Assembly (NCBI RefSeq): GCF_003336245.1
Contig: NZ_QPHM01000001.1
Location: forward strand, 1,178,001 to 1,242,000
Reading direction: 5' to 3'
DNA: 64,000 nt
Source: Haloplanus salinus
Lineage (GTDB): Archaea > Halobacteriota > Halobacteria > Halobacteriales > Haloferacaceae
Both the position numbers and the translations under genes were made by a program. The notes beneath the pieces were generated by a model. That model saw nothing but the letters and a program-made list of their open reading frames with translations, was not told the origin of the DNA and ran no database searches. Within the stretch, counting starts at the first letter, position 1, and each line of letters opens with the position of its first letter. Positions 44,850-54,142 of this stretch are shown one piece after another.

Positions 44850-45807
44850 ACCGATCTAGCCCCGCCTGCCGGCGCACCACGCCGTCCGGGTCGGCGACCC
44901 ACGGCGTTCGAGCGTCGCGGAGGGCCTCGCGGTCGACCGTCGGGGGATCGGCTGCCTCGAACGCCGAACACGACGCGCCGCAGGCGCTCCCGGGGTCGAC
45001 GACGCGGTCGAACGCGGTGCAGTAGGGGCGACCGTCGGCGGTCGGACGCATCGACGCACAGCCCGGGTACTCCCGGGGACGCCACCCCTTGCCGTAGGCG
45101 CGCTCGGCGATCGCGCGGCGCTTGCGCGCTTTCGCCGCGGCGTCGACGACGGCCACGTCCGTTCGGAGCGACTCCTCGGTGAGGGGCTCGATCCCCGGCG
45201 CCGTCGGATCGAGCGGCGTCGGCTCGCGGACGACGGTGAGGTCGTCGTCGGTGAACCGCCAGACGCCCACGTCGTCGGGGATGCGGTTCAGGTGCGCGCC
45301 GGTGACGTAGCTCTCGGTGGCGAGAACGATGTGGTCGAAGAGGCCGAGCGAGGCGTCGCGGCGCAGCTGTCGTTGGAGGGCACCCGGCCGCCCGAGGTCG
45401 GGCTTGTTCTCGATGCCGACCAGCCCGCCGATCCAGTCGGGATACCGGGTCGTCGCGCGGACGTGGCGGCGACTCCCCCGGTGTTCGGCCTCGAAAAAGC
45501 CAACCTCGACGGCGCGGTCGGCGAGGCTTCGGGCGCGGGCGGGCGCACAGTCGAAGGCCGCGGTGGGGTCGACGGCCCGGCCCGGTCCCACGTCGCTCTC
45601 GACGGCGTGGGGCGGGATGGTGTCGCTCGTGATGGCGGCCCGGCTGTCGAACTCGGAGCCGGGGACGACTGCACAGACGTCGACGACGCGAGCGCCGGGG
45701 TCGGCGACCGAGGCGCCGAGCTGTCGGCCCAGTATCCACTCGCGGGTCCGTTCGAGATGGGCACACAACGCGAGTTCGAAGGCGTACTCCGGCCGGCCGT
45801 CGGTCAT
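44842..45807 (-). CDS. DUF5787 family protein
   Basis: A 321-residue haloarchaeal protein. An N-terminal endonuclease-like domain (AFELALCAHLERTREWILGRQLG, RVVDVCAVVPGSEFD, IGGLVGIENKPDLG, HIVLATESYVTG) recalls a restriction-like fold with E-x-K near IENKPD. A C-terminal Cys-rich segment (YCTAFDR, CGASCSAFE) may bind metal. Known family role is none; nucleic-acid processing is a guess. The ATG at 45807 fits the start MTDGRPEYAFELALC. Confidence 0.8.
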   Translation of the reverse strand: MTDGRPEYAFELALCAHLERTREWILGRQLGASVADPGARVVDVCAVVPGSEFDSRAAITSDTIPPHAVESDVGPGRAVDPTAAFDCAPARARSLADRAVEVGFFEAEHRGSRRHVRATTRYPDWIGGLVGIENKPDLGRPGALQRQLRRDASLGLFDHIVLATESYVTGAHLNRIPDDVGVWRFTDDDLTVVREPTPLDPTAPGIEPLTEESLRTDVAVVDAAAKARKRRAIAERAYGKGWRPREYPGCASMRPTADGRPYCTAFDRVVDPGSACGASCSAFEAADPPTVDREALRDARTPWVADPDGVVRRQAGLDRFR

Positions 45808-45846
45808 GTGGGCATGCCGCTCGGAACGGTCACCGGTCGGGCGCGA

Positions 45847-46125
45847 TCAGTCGTCGACGACGACTTCGACGGGTTCGTCGGCGTCGTCGCTCTCGTCGAG
45901 GTCCTCGGAGCCGCCGCGTTCCTGCCAGAGGAGGACGCCGGCGACGAGGACCACGATCCACGACCGCCAGTTCGCCAGGTTCAGCGTGTAGCCGATGCCG
46001 AAAGGCTTCTCGACGACCATGCCCTCGCCGGGTTTCCAGTGCGCGGAGAGCAGGCGCCCGAGGCTCGGGCGTTCGAAGTTGTACGGGATGCCGAGGATCG
46101 ATCCGGACTGCGGCTTGTCTGCCAT
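45847..46125 (-). CDS. DUF5808 domain protein
   Basis: A 92-residue protein with a DUF5808 domain (SGSILGIPYNFERPSLGRLLSAHWKPGEGMVVEKPFGIGYTLNLANWRSW), one helix (about 57-72, WIVVLVAGVLLWQ) and an acidic tail. The function of DUF5808 is unknown; it is usually membrane-anchored. The ATG at 46125 gives the family start MADKPQSGS. It is divergent from engB with a 125-bp gap. Confidence 0.82.
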   Translation of the reverse strand: MADKPQSGSILGIPYNFERPSLGRLLSAHWKPGEGMVVEKPFGIGYTLNLANWRSWIVVLVAGVLLWQERGGSEDLDESDDADEPVEVVVDD

Positions 46126-46220
46126 GGGGACAACGTACGGTTTCCCGGGATAAATCGTTTCGGCTCGACGGCGAGTGGTCCGGAACCCGACGCTCCGGGC
46201 GCTCGTCCACGACACGCCGA

Positions 46221-46229
46221 GTTTAAACC
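46221..46229 (+). promoter_or_regulatory. TATA box of engB
   Basis: GTTTAAACC, centred about 26 nt before the ATG at 46251, supports a leaderless transcript and that start codon. Confidence 0.55.
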
Positions 46230-46250
46230 TCGCACCCGCCTACATCGTCC

Positions 46251-46865
46251 ATGTTCGAGGACCGCCCGGACCGCGACGAGGTCGTCCTCGTCGGCCGGTC
46301 GAACGTGGGCAAGTCGACGCTGATGCGGGAACTGACCGGCCACTCGGTGTCGACGGGGCGGAAGCCGGGCGTGACCCGCCAGCCAAACCACTTCGACTGG
46401 GCATCGGAGTCGTTCATGTTCACCGACCTCCCCGGCTTCGGCTTCATGTCCGGCGTCCCCGAGGAGCAACGCGAGCGGATCAAAACCGACGTGGTGCAGT
46501 ACGTCGAGCGCAACGCCGACGACGTCCTCGCGGGCGTCCTCGTCGTCGACGGCAAGAGCGTGATCGACATCATCGACCGCCACAGCGACGCGGGCGAGGT
46601 GCCCCACGACGTGGAGCTGTTTCACTTCCTGCAGGAACTCGATATCCCGACCGTCGTCGCGGTCAACAAGATGGACAAGGTCGACGACCGAGACGAGCGG
46701 CTGGACGACCTCTGCGACCGGCTGGGCATCCTCCCGCCGTGGCAACAGTGGCGGGACACCATCGCCCCCATCTGTGCCAAACGCGGCGACGTCTCGGCGC
46801 TCACGGACGCGCTGGGGACGCATTTCCACGACCAGAAGCGTGACGACTTGCTGAAGTTCCTCTAA
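46251..46865 (+). CDS. engB: EngB-family GTP-binding protein
   Basis: A 204-residue TrmE-Era-EngB GTPase. G1 is GRSNVGKS (residues 15-22), G3 is DLPGFG, G4 is NKMDKV; the G2 region is TRQPNHF. EngB is an essential ribosome/cell-division-linked GTPase in bacteria, and the archaeal family is used in ribosome assembly by inference. Its TAA and the TAG of the convergent monooxygenase gene overlap by 4 bp. Confidence 0.9.
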   Translation: MFEDRPDRDEVVLVGRSNVGKSTLMRELTGHSVSTGRKPGVTRQPNHFDWASESFMFTDLPGFGFMSGVPEEQRERIKTDVVQYVERNADDVLAGVLVVDGKSVIDIIDRHSDAGEVPHDVELFHFLQELDIPTVVAVNKMDKVDDRDERLDDLCDRLGILPPWQQWRDTIAPICAKRGDVSALTDALGTHFHDQKRDDLLKFL

Positions 46866-48004
46866 CCGAGGCCGAGTCGGTCGTCGCCCATCCGTCGCCC
46901 GCGGGCGACGAGGCGGGCACCGTCGGTGCCACGGGTCTCGTCCCACGCCGAGAGCGCGGCCCCCAGCGTCTCGTGTCGGCCGAGCGCGGCCGCCAGTTCG
47001 ACCGCGTCGTCGGCCGCCTTGGCCGTCCCGGCGGCGGTGTGAGGGCGGGCGACGAACGCCGCGTCGCCGAGCAGACAGACCCGGTCGACGGTCATCGAGG
47101 GGACGGTCAGGTCGTAGATAGCCTGGACGAAGGGGTCGGTCGTGGCCGCGACCAGTTCCGCGAAGACGGGCGGGAGCGTCGAGTCGGCCCGGTCCCGCCG
47201 CCGCCGTTCGATCGGTGCGCGAAGCCGTCCCGGCGGCACGGTGAATCGCCGTTCAGTCCCGGCATCGTCGGTGAATATCGCGCGGCGGTTTCCCGAGAGC
47301 GCGTCGTACCAGACCCAGTTGAGCCGGCGCTCGCCGGATGCCGTCCCGCCGTCGTGGCCGGGGATGAAGTACGCGAGGGCGAGTTGGTCCGCCCCCTGAT
47401 AGAAGGTGAACCGGTCGTCGAAGGCCTCGACCACGGCGGGCGGCAGGTCGGCCTCCGGCGTCACGCCACGCCACGCGACGTAGTCGGCGACGTCGGGAGT
47501 GGCGTCGGGAAACAACTGCTGGCGGGTCGACGACCGCCCGCCTTCGGCGGCGAGGATCGCGTCGGCCGTGGTCTCCGTGCCGTCCGCGAGCGTCGCGGTG
47601 CCCGCCGCGGGCGAGACGGAGGCGACTCGCCGGTTCGTGTGGTAGCGGTCGTCGGGGAAGGCGTCGCGCAACGCCCGGTAGACGGCGTCCCACGAGGTGA
47701 ACGTCATCGACTCGGCTCGGGCGGTGTCGACGCTCCCGTCCGCGGCGAGATACCGGCGCTCGCCCGTCGTCGTCGTGAGTTCGGCGGGGTCGACGGCGCA
47801 GTGTCGGGCGAGAAATCGGCGGACGGATCGCTGTGCGACGATGCCGCCGCCGCGGCTACGGAGTTCGCCGGCCGACCGCTCGAAGACGGCCACGTCGTGG
47901 CCCGCGTCGTCGAGTTCGATGCCGGCGAACAGCCCGGCCATCGATCCACCGGAGACGGTGACGGTCAGTTCGTCCGTCGACTGCGTGGTAGGGTCCGCGG
48001 ACAC
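46862..48004 (-). CDS. FAD-dependent monooxygenase (PHBH-like)
   Basis: A 380-residue flavoprotein monooxygenase. The FAD motif [25 protein letters not shown] begins near residue 18, and the second signature [25 protein letters not shown] lies near residue 310; it is the group that includes 2,6-dihydroxypyridine and salicylate hydroxylases. The substrate is not predictable. The GTG at 48004 gives an N-terminus MSADPTTQ. A D-2-hydroxyacid dehydrogenase gene lies upstream on the same strand. Confidence 0.85.
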   Translation of the reverse strand: MSADPTTQSTDELTVTVSGGSMAGLFAGIELDDAGHDVAVFERSAGELRSRGGGIVAQRSVRRFLARHCAVDPAELTTTTGERRYLAADGSVDTARAESMTFTSWDAVYRALRDAFPDDRYHTNRRVASVSPAAGTATLADGTETTADAILAAEGGRSSTRQQLFPDATPDVADYVAWRGVTPEADLPPAVVEAFDDRFTFYQGADQLALAYFIPGHDGGTASGERRLNWVWYDALSGNRRAIFTDDAGTERRFTVPPGRLRAPIERRRRDRADSTLPPVFAELVAATTDPFVQAIYDLTVPSMTVDRVCLLGDAAFVARPHTAAGTAKAADDAVELAAALGRHETLGAALSAWDETRGTDGARLVARGRRMGDDRLGLG

Positions 48005-48053
48005 GAACGGTCGTGAGGCCGCGGACGGCGAAAGGCCTCCGGTCCGTGGCGGG

Positions 48054-48989
48054 CTACACGACCCGATTGGTCAGCGACTCGCCCGCGTCGAACCGCCGCA
48101 GGTTCTCGCGGACGATGGTCGCCACGCGCTCGTAGTACTCGTCGTTGAAACCGGCGGCGTGGGGCGTGACGATCACCTCCTCCCGGTTCCAGAGCGTCGA
48201 GTCCTCGGGGAGGGGTTCGGCTTCGAACACGTCGAGGCCGGCGCCCGCAATCTCGCCGGCGTCGAGGGCGTCGACGAGGGCGGCCTGATCGACGACCGGG
48301 CCGCGCGCGACGTTGATCAGGTAGGCGTCGTCGCGCATGGCCGCGAACTCCGCGGTGGAGAACATGCCTTCGGTGTCGTCGGTCAGCGGCACCGCGAGCG
48401 CGACGAAGCGGGCGTCGGCGACGGCTTCGTGGAGTCGTTCGGGCGGGGACACTCGGTCGACGCCGTCGACGGGGACCGGGGTTCGCTTGACGCCGGTCAC
48501 GTCCATCCCGAGGGCGGACGCGCGGGTGGCGATGCCCCGCCCTAGCGTCCCGAGGCCGACGACGCAGGCCGACTCCCGGCGGAGGGGGAAGGCGTCGTCC
48601 CACGCGGGCTTGTGCCACTCGCCGCGTTCCTGGTGCGATCGGTGGACGTGTAGGCGACGGGCGAACGCGAGCATCAGCCCCACGGCCGTCTCGCCCACCA
48701 CGTCGCCGTGGATGCCCGTGCTGTTGGTGAGGGTGATCCCCCGTTCTCGGAGGGCGTCGAACGGGAAGCGGTCCACGCCGGCCTGGATCGAGTGAATCCA
48801 GTCGAGGTCGGCGCTCAGAAAGCGGTCCTCGTAGCGGAAGGTGACGAGCGCGTCACAGGGTGCGAGGGCGTCGCCGTCGCTCACGATCCGCACGTCGGGC
48901 GCGGCGTCGGCGAGTTCGTCGCGAAAGACCGGCGCGGGAAACACGTCGGTTACCGAATCGTGGATCCCGACGGTCGAACTGTCGGACAT
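48054..48989 (-). CDS. D-2-hydroxyacid dehydrogenase family protein
   Basis: A 311-residue NAD(P)-dependent oxidoreductase. The cofactor motif GLGTLGRGIA is near residue 148; VARGPVVDQAALVDAL carries the catalytic Arg, DVFEAEPLP the Glu, and TPHAAGFNDEYYE the His. The natural substrate (glycerate, glyoxylate or another 2-oxo acid) is not determined. The ATG at 48989 was chosen over longer readings, which are low complexity. The FAD monooxygenase gene is 50 bp downstream and may be cotranscribed. Confidence 0.88.
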   Translation of the reverse strand: MSDSSTVGIHDSVTDVFPAPVFRDELADAAPDVRIVSDGDALAPCDALVTFRYEDRFLSADLDWIHSIQAGVDRFPFDALRERGITLTNSTGIHGDVVGETAVGLMLAFARRLHVHRSHQERGEWHKPAWDDAFPLRRESACVVGLGTLGRGIATRASALGMDVTGVKRTPVPVDGVDRVSPPERLHEAVADARFVALAVPLTDDTEGMFSTAEFAAMRDDAYLINVARGPVVDQAALVDALDAGEIAGAGLDVFEAEPLPEDSTLWNREEVIVTPHAAGFNDEYYERVATIVRENLRRFDAGESLTNRVV

Positions 48990-49553
48990 GGCGTCGGCTT
49001 CAGAGGCGGGGGGCAAAAGCCTACCTGCGACCGCAGTCGTGGACGGCGTGGCATGCGCGAACGGTGGCTCGGGAACGGCCCTCGTCACAAGGGGCTCGGA
49101 GGGGGTAACCTTCGTCACAGCCACCGACGGCCGTTGGTCGGCCGGCGTCAAGAACCCCGCGTCTCGGCGGCGTGGCGGTCAGTCCCCCGTAGTTGGCGTC
49201 GCCGCCGGGTTCGCGGCGTCTCGCTGGTACGATTCGACGCCTCCGCACCGGACGAGTTCCGTTCCCAAGCGTTCGACGCGGCCCCGGAGGTCCGGGTCGG
49301 TCGACTCGCCGTCGGCGGACCGGGCGCGGGAGTCGGGAACTGCGGCCTAGTGTGGGAGCACCCACGCGTCGAGCGCCCGGGCGACGACGCGCAGGTGGGC
49401 CAGCGCGGGCGTCGCCCGCGACGGTGCCGGTCGTCCCACTCGAGCACAGTTAAGCGCCGTTAAATCCGGACTGAATCCGGTTCAAGCCGCCGAAATCCGG
49501 GTTGAGCGGAATCGGGGTTCAATACCCCCGAGTTACACGGATCGGGCGCAACG
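48990..49553. other. 560-bp gap, no supported gene
   Basis: No frame on either strand reads as a known protein. A minus-strand reading at 49347-49439 (about 30 codons, ending LDAWVLPH) sits behind a TATA-like TTTAACGG and looks coding at its end only. A run of plus-strand codons around 49240-49360 is protein-like but frame-broken. The last 100 bp carry repeated AATCCGG boxes and the promoter of the next gene. Confidence 0.4.
49463..49524 (+). promoter_or_regulatory. AATCCGG repeat cluster and TATA-like box
   Basis: AATCCGG occurs at 49463-49469, 49474-49480 and 49494-49500, with a variant AATCGGG at 49510-49516. The first two copies are 11 bp apart, one helical turn, and the third is 20 bp on. 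TTCAATAC at 49517-49524 lies about 30 nt before the ATG at 49554. The array looks like an operator for the exported protein gene. Confidence 0.5.
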
Positions 49554-49976
49554 ATGACCCGAACGAAGTTCGTCGCGGTCGTGTTCGCGGCGCTTCTGGT
49601 GACCGTCGGGACGGTCGCCGCAGCGCCCGGGAACGCGCCCGTGGATGTCGGTACGAACGACCAGTACGACGACCACGCCGAGCGGGGCGAGGAGAACGCC
49701 GCCGGCGCGCACGGCGCGACCGGGGGGCGGCCTGCGAACGCGTCCGCTGATGACGCAGCCGAGAACGCGGACGACGGCCCTACCGGCGCGGCGAACGCCG
49801 ACGCCTCGAACGCCGACCGCCGCGGCCCGCCCGCCGGCCTGCCCGCGCAGGTGCCCGATCACGCGAGTCGGATCCACGACCTCGTCGGATCGTTCCTGAG
49901 CGGTGCCCTCGACGGGGCGCTCGGCGACGCGGTGAGCGGCGCGACGCCGGACGACGCGAACGGGAACGCGACCTGA
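49554..49976 (+). CDS. Exported Asn/Ala-rich haloarchaeal protein
   Basis: A 140-residue secreted protein: a Sec signal (TKFVAVVFAALLVTVGTVAAAP), a highly acidic Ala/Asn/Asp-rich disordered middle, and a C-terminal helix (LPAQVPDHASRIHDLVGSFLSGALDG) that resembles a motif I recall in other small haloarchaeal exported proteins. No membrane anchor is visible. It may be controlled by the AATCCGG cluster just upstream. Function unknown. Confidence 0.65.
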   Translation: MTRTKFVAVVFAALLVTVGTVAAAPGNAPVDVGTNDQYDDHAERGEENAAGAHGATGGRPANASADDAAENADDGPTGAANADASNADRRGPPAGLPAQVPDHASRIHDLVGSFLSGALDGALGDAVSGATPDDANGNAT

Positions 49977-49982
49977 GCACCC

Positions 49983-50348
49983 GTGCCCCCGACCACCGTT
50001 CCGGCCCTCGACGACCGTCTCCTGACGTTCGTCGTGAGCGTCCTGCTCGGCGGCGTGGCCATCCACGTCGGGGCGCTGGTCGCCTCCGACGCGCGGGGCT
50101 ACCCCCACGCGGTGCTGACCGCGCTCGTCGGCGCCGTCGTCTGGGCGCTGCTCGAACCGGTGCCGTTGATCGGCGGCCTCCTCGCGCTCGTCGCGTGGGT
50201 CGCCGTCGTCCGGTGGCAGTATCCGGGCGGTTGGCTCCGCGCCGGCGCGACGGGGGTCGCCGCCTGGGCGGCCGCCGTGGTCGTCCTCGCGGCGCTCGAC
50301 CTGTTCGGCGTCGGCGGCGTGTCGGCGCTGGGCGTCCCGGGCGCTTGA
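49983..50348 (+). CDS. Multi-pass membrane protein
   Basis: A 121-residue protein with four hydrophobic segments, GTG start at 49983, 6 bp after the exported protein gene, so the two likely share a transcript. The segments include LLTFVVSVLLGGVAIHVGAL and AVVVLAALDLFGVGG. No motif gives a function; a small integral membrane partner of the exported protein is possible. Confidence 0.65.
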   Translation: MPPTTVPALDDRLLTFVVSVLLGGVAIHVGALVASDARGYPHAVLTALVGAVVWALLEPVPLIGGLLALVAWVAVVRWQYPGGWLRAGATGVAAWAAAVVVLAALDLFGVGGVSALGVPGA

Positions 50349-50363
50349 TCCCCCGCCGACGAA

Positions 50364-51593
50364 TCAGTCCTCCCCCTCGTCCCAGCGTGCGTGTGTTTCG
50401 TGTTCGGCCGCCACGTCGCCCACGGCCGCGGCGTCGAGGACACCTCGTTCCGTGATCACACCCGCCACGAGGTCGGGCGGCGTCCGGTCGAAGGTCGGAT
50501 TCGAGACCGTCACGGGCGCCGCCCCGTCGTAGAGGTCGGCGTCGGCGCCCGCCTCACCCTCGAATCGCTCGTCCGGTCGCACCTTGTCCGCGGCGGCGAC
50601 GGCGTACACCGGCACGTCCTCGCGAGCGGCGGCGAGGGCGAGGCCACGGGTGCCGACCTTGTTGACGACGCTCCCGTCCGCGAGCACCGCGTCGGCGCCG
50701 ACGAGGACGGTCTCGGGGTCGCGAGCGGCGAGTTCGCTCGAAAGCGCCGCGTCCGTCGTCAGCGTCACGTCGAGTCCGTCGTCGGCCAGGGTCGCGGCCA
50801 CCTCGACCCCCTCGCGGGCGGGGCGCGACTCGCCGATCAGGACCGACGGCTCGGCCGCCCGGAGCGCCGCACGGACGGTCCCGGACCGCGAGAGGGTGGT
50901 GACCGACGCGCCGCAGCGCTCGGCCGCCCGCGCTGCCGCTGCGTCGTCGGCGTCGAGCGCCGCCGCCGCCGCCAGTTGCGCACGCTCCCGGATCGCCGCG
51001 GGCGTCCGGTCGGCGTCGGCCATCACCCGGTTCACACGGTTGGCGACGGCGGCCATGCTCGGCCGAGCAGCCCGAAGGTCGCGCGCGACGGCGACGACGG
51101 CGTCGGCCGTCCCCGCGACGGCCGCCCGGTCCCGCAGGACTTCGAGTGCGCGCACCGAAATCCACGCCGAGCCGTGGGTCCCGTCGGCCGCCACCGTCTC
51201 GACCGTGGGGGCGACGGCGACGTAGGCGTTCCAGAGACCGGGGACGGTCTCCCGGTCGTGGATCGCCGGCGGCGACGCCCACTCGTGGGCGTCGAGCTCC
51301 TCGTTGGGGTCGATATCGCGAGATCCCACCTCGAACAGGAACGGGTGGACCGTCCACGTCCGGTCGCCGTCCCGCACGTCGAGGGGGTCGCCGACGCGGA
51401 CGAGCGTCGCCGACTCGACGCCGGTCTCCTCTCGGATCTCGCGGCGGGCGTCGGCCTCGGCATCGGCGGGGTCGCCCTCGACGGAGCCCGAGATTCCGGC
51501 CCAGCGACCGGCGTCGGTGCCGACGGCGTCGCTCCGGCGGGCGAGCAGGACGTGCGTACGGTGACGCAAGAAGCAGGTGACCACGTGTGGCAT
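50364..51593 (-). CDS. NUDIX hydrolase fused to an eIF2B/R15P-isomerase-like domain
   Basis: A 409-residue two-domain protein. The N-terminal NUDIX domain (about 1-145) has the box GSVEGDPADAEADARREIREETGVE. The C-terminal domain (about 165-405) is eIF2B-alpha/ribose-1,5-bisphosphate-isomerase-like, with IGESRPAREGVEVA, GADAVLADGSVVNKVGT and NPTFDRTPPDLVAGVITERG. R15P isomerase is part of the archaeal nucleoside/AMP salvage route, so the NUDIX part may hydrolyse a nucleotide or sugar phosphate feeding it. The ATG at 51593 fits; longer readings are spurious. Confidence 0.85.
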   Translation of the reverse strand: MPHVVTCFLRHRTHVLLARRSDAVGTDAGRWAGISGSVEGDPADAEADARREIREETGVESATLVRVGDPLDVRDGDRTWTVHPFLFEVGSRDIDPNEELDAHEWASPPAIHDRETVPGLWNAYVAVAPTVETVAADGTHGSAWISVRALEVLRDRAAVAGTADAVVAVARDLRAARPSMAAVANRVNRVMADADRTPAAIRERAQLAAAAALDADDAAAARAAERCGASVTTLSRSGTVRAALRAAEPSVLIGESRPAREGVEVAATLADDGLDVTLTTDAALSSELAARDPETVLVGADAVLADGSVVNKVGTRGLALAAAREDVPVYAVAAADKVRPDERFEGEAGADADLYDGAAPVTVSNPTFDRTPPDLVAGVITERGVLDAAAVGDVAAEHETHARWDEGED

Positions 51594-51668
51594 GGTGGCC
51601 CTTCGGAGGCTAACGACACGGCTCTTGCGTTGGGACAAGGATTTCACGCCGCGGGACGACGACTGTGT

Positions 51669-52172
51669 ATGGAGCTGGCGATCATCAGCGACACGCACGT
51701 TCCCGGACGAGCGGGCGGGATTCCCGACTGGGTGCGTGAGCGGGTCGAGGCGGTCGATCACGTCATCCACGCCGGGGACTTCGAGACGCCGGCCGTGGTC
51801 GACGAGGTGCGATCCCTCGCGGGTGGCTCGTTCACCGGCGTTCGGGGGAACGTCGACGCGGCGGACGTCGACCTGCCCGACGTGGCGACGGTGGAGTGTG
51901 GGGGCGTCGAGTTCGTCGTCACCCACGGCACCGGCGACCGAATCGGCTACGAGGACCGCGTCGCCGCCGCGGTCCGGAAACACGGCAGCCCCGACGCCGT
52001 CGGTGTCGCCGGACACACCCACGAACAGACGGACGAGGTCCACGACGGCGTGCGCATCCTGAACCCCGGGTCGGCGACCGGCGCGAATCCAGCCAGCGGG
52101 GCGACGATGCTGACCGCCACCGCCGAGGACGGCGACCTGTCCGTAACGCTCCACAGCGAGGACCGCTGGTGA
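51669..52172 (+). CDS. YfcE/MJ0936-type metallophosphodiesterase
   Basis: A 167-residue calcineurin-like phosphodiesterase. Metal ligands appear as ISDTHVPG, HAGDFET, GVRGNVDA, VTHGTG and GHTHEQTD, in the standard order. Such enzymes hydrolyse 2',3'-cyclic nucleotides or phosphodiesters. The ATG at 51669 gives the family start MELAIISDTH; the longer open frame is antisense to the NUDIX gene. Confidence 0.9.
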   Translation: MELAIISDTHVPGRAGGIPDWVRERVEAVDHVIHAGDFETPAVVDEVRSLAGGSFTGVRGNVDAADVDLPDVATVECGGVEFVVTHGTGDRIGYEDRVAAAVRKHGSPDAVGVAGHTHEQTDEVHDGVRILNPGSATGANPASGATMLTATAEDGDLSVTLHSEDRW

Positions 52173-52197
52173 CGCGGCGCGCCGACGGGGGCGGCAG

Positions 52198-52956
52198 ATG
52201 AAGCTGTTCGCCGTCCCCGACCTCCCCGAGTTCGAGTCCGGCGACTCCATCCCCGACCTCGTCGCCGAACGGGTCGACCTTCGACCCGACGACGTGGTCT
52301 GTGTGGCGAGCACGGTCGTCTCGAAGGTCGAGGACCGCGTCGCCGACCTCTCGTCGTTCCCGGCCGGGCCGCGCGCCCGGGAGGTGGCCGCCCGCCTCGA
52401 ACGCGCCACGGGCGAGAAGAAGGACCCGCGGTTCGCGCAGGCAGTGCTGGAGGAGAGCACCGACCTCCTGATGGAGGCGCCCTTCCTCCTCACCGAGACG
52501 CGGTTCGGGCACGTGACGGTCAACGCGGGCATCGACCGCTCGAACGTGCCCGGCGGCGACCTGTTGCTCCTGCCGCGGCGCCCGGACGAGAGCGCGGCCC
52601 GGATCGAAGCGGGGGTCGACGCCGACCGGGTGATCGTCACCGACACCTGCGGCCGCCCGTTCCGTCACGGACAGCGGGGCGTCGCCATCGGGTGGGCGGG
52701 CACGCCCGCAGCCAGGGACTGGCGCGGCGAACGCGACCGGGACGGGCGCGAACTCGGCGTGACCGTCCAGGCAGTCGTCGACGAACTCGCCGCCGCCGCG
52801 AACCTCGTCGCCGGCGAGGGCGATGGGGGGACGCCGGCCGTCGTCGTCCGCGACTTCGACTTCGGCGACCACGACGGAAGCGACGCCCTCTTCCGGGACG
52901 TGGAGGGGGACTTCGTCAGACAGGCGCTCCGGGGTTGGTCGTTCGACGACGGCTGA
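52198..52956 (+). CDS. cofE: Coenzyme F420-0:L-glutamate ligase CofE
   Basis: A 252-residue ligase that adds glutamate to F420-0 to build the polyglutamate tail. FAVPDLPEFESGDSIPDLVAE, VVCVASTVVSKVEDRV, GHVTVNAGIDRSNVPGGDL and VIVTDTCGRPFRHGQRGVAIG are the characteristic blocks, the last with the metal- and GTP-binding residues. Length is typical. It starts a short plus-strand series with an aldo/keto reductase and a Mer-like enzyme, the latter likely to use F420. Confidence 0.93.
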   Translation: MKLFAVPDLPEFESGDSIPDLVAERVDLRPDDVVCVASTVVSKVEDRVADLSSFPAGPRAREVAARLERATGEKKDPRFAQAVLEESTDLLMEAPFLLTETRFGHVTVNAGIDRSNVPGGDLLLLPRRPDESAARIEAGVDADRVIVTDTCGRPFRHGQRGVAIGWAGTPAARDWRGERDRDGRELGVTVQAVVDELAAAANLVAGEGDGGTPAVVVRDFDFGDHDGSDALFRDVEGDFVRQALRGWSFDDG

Positions 52957-52994
52957 CCGACGGGGTTTTTGTTACCACCCCGCGTGGCCGACCC

Positions 52995-53987
52995 ATGGAG
53001 TATACGACGCTCGGCTCCACCGGGACGAAAGTCAGCCGCCTCTGTCTCGGCTGTATGAGCTTCGGATCGAGCGACTGGCGCGACTGGGTACTCGGCGAGG
53101 CGGAGAGTCGCCCGATCATCGAGCGCGCCATCGAGTTGGGGATCAACTTCTTCGACACCGCGAACATGTACTCGCTGGGCGAGTCCGAACGCGTCCTCGG
53201 GAACGTCCTCGCGGAGTACGACCGCGACTGGCCGGTGGTCGCGACGAAGGTGTACAACGCGATGGACGACGACAACCCGAACGCACGGGGGCTGTCACGG
53301 AAGGCCATCGAACAGGAGTTGTCGAACTCCCTGGATCGGCTGGGGATGGACACGGTCGACCTCTACCAGATCCACCGCTGGGACTACGACACGCCCATCG
53401 AGGAGACGCTTCGCGCCCTCGACGACGCGGTGCGCCGGGGGCAGGTCCGCCACCTCGGCGCCTCCTCGATGTGGGCCTACCAGTTCGCGGACGCCCTCCA
53501 CACGAGCGACCGACTGGGGCTGGATCGGTTCGCCACCATGCAGAACCACTACAACCTCGCCTACCGCGAGGAGGAACGCGAGATGCTCCCCCTGTGTGAC
53601 CGGGAGGGCGTCGGCGTCATCACGTGGTCGCCGCTCGCCCGCGGGTTCCTCGCGCGCCCCCACGAGTCATTTCTGGAGACGACGCGCGGCGAGTTCATGG
53701 ACAACCACGAGCGGATGTCCGAACGCGTCGCCACCTACTACGCCAACGGGGGCGACGAGATCAACGAACGCGCCGAGGAACTCGCCGCGGAGAACGGAGT
53801 GACGATGGCTCAGATCGCCCTCTCGTGGCTCCTCCACCAGGACGAGGTCGACGCACCCATCATCGGCACCACGAGCGTCGAGCATCTGGAGTCGGCGGTC
53901 GAGGCGCTCGAGGTCGACCTCTCGGACAGCGACTTGGAGTATTTGGAGGAGCCGTACAGCCCGGTGCCGGTCAACGGACACGAATGA
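52995..53987 (+). CDS. Aldo/keto reductase
   Basis: A 330-residue NADPH-type aldo/keto reductase of the YghZ/Tas-like branch. The catalytic tetrad residues are visible in FFDTANMYSLGESERVLG (Asp, Tyr), ATKVY (Lys) and QIHRWD (His); GVITWSPLARGFLA is a conserved cofactor-domain motif. The substrate is unknown. GGTTTTTGTTACC lies about 25-30 nt upstream and supports the ATG at 52995. Confidence 0.9.
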   Translation: MEYTTLGSTGTKVSRLCLGCMSFGSSDWRDWVLGEAESRPIIERAIELGINFFDTANMYSLGESERVLGNVLAEYDRDWPVVATKVYNAMDDDNPNARGLSRKAIEQELSNSLDRLGMDTVDLYQIHRWDYDTPIEETLRALDDAVRRGQVRHLGASSMWAYQFADALHTSDRLGLDRFATMQNHYNLAYREEEREMLPLCDREGVGVITWSPLARGFLARPHESFLETTRGEFMDNHERMSERVATYYANGGDEINERAEELAAENGVTMAQIALSWLLHQDEVDAPIIGTTSVEHLESAVEALEVDLSDSDLEYLEEPYSPVPVNGHE

Positions 53988-54142
53988 CATCCTCCCCGGC
54001 GTGAACGGCGGGACTGTTTTACTCAGGTAGTTCGACACCGACACCGGCAGGTACCGCGTACGACGAACGGTTTTTGAGCGTCGGGGCCAACCGACGGACA
54101 GATGATCCTGCCCGCGCACCCCCGGAGGAGGCACCGCCGCTG

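Noticed and set aside
49347-49439. A 30-codon minus-strand ORF behind a TATA-like box.
   Set aside because: Too short, no homology recognised, and the reading is coding-like only at its end; kept as a note in the gap entry.
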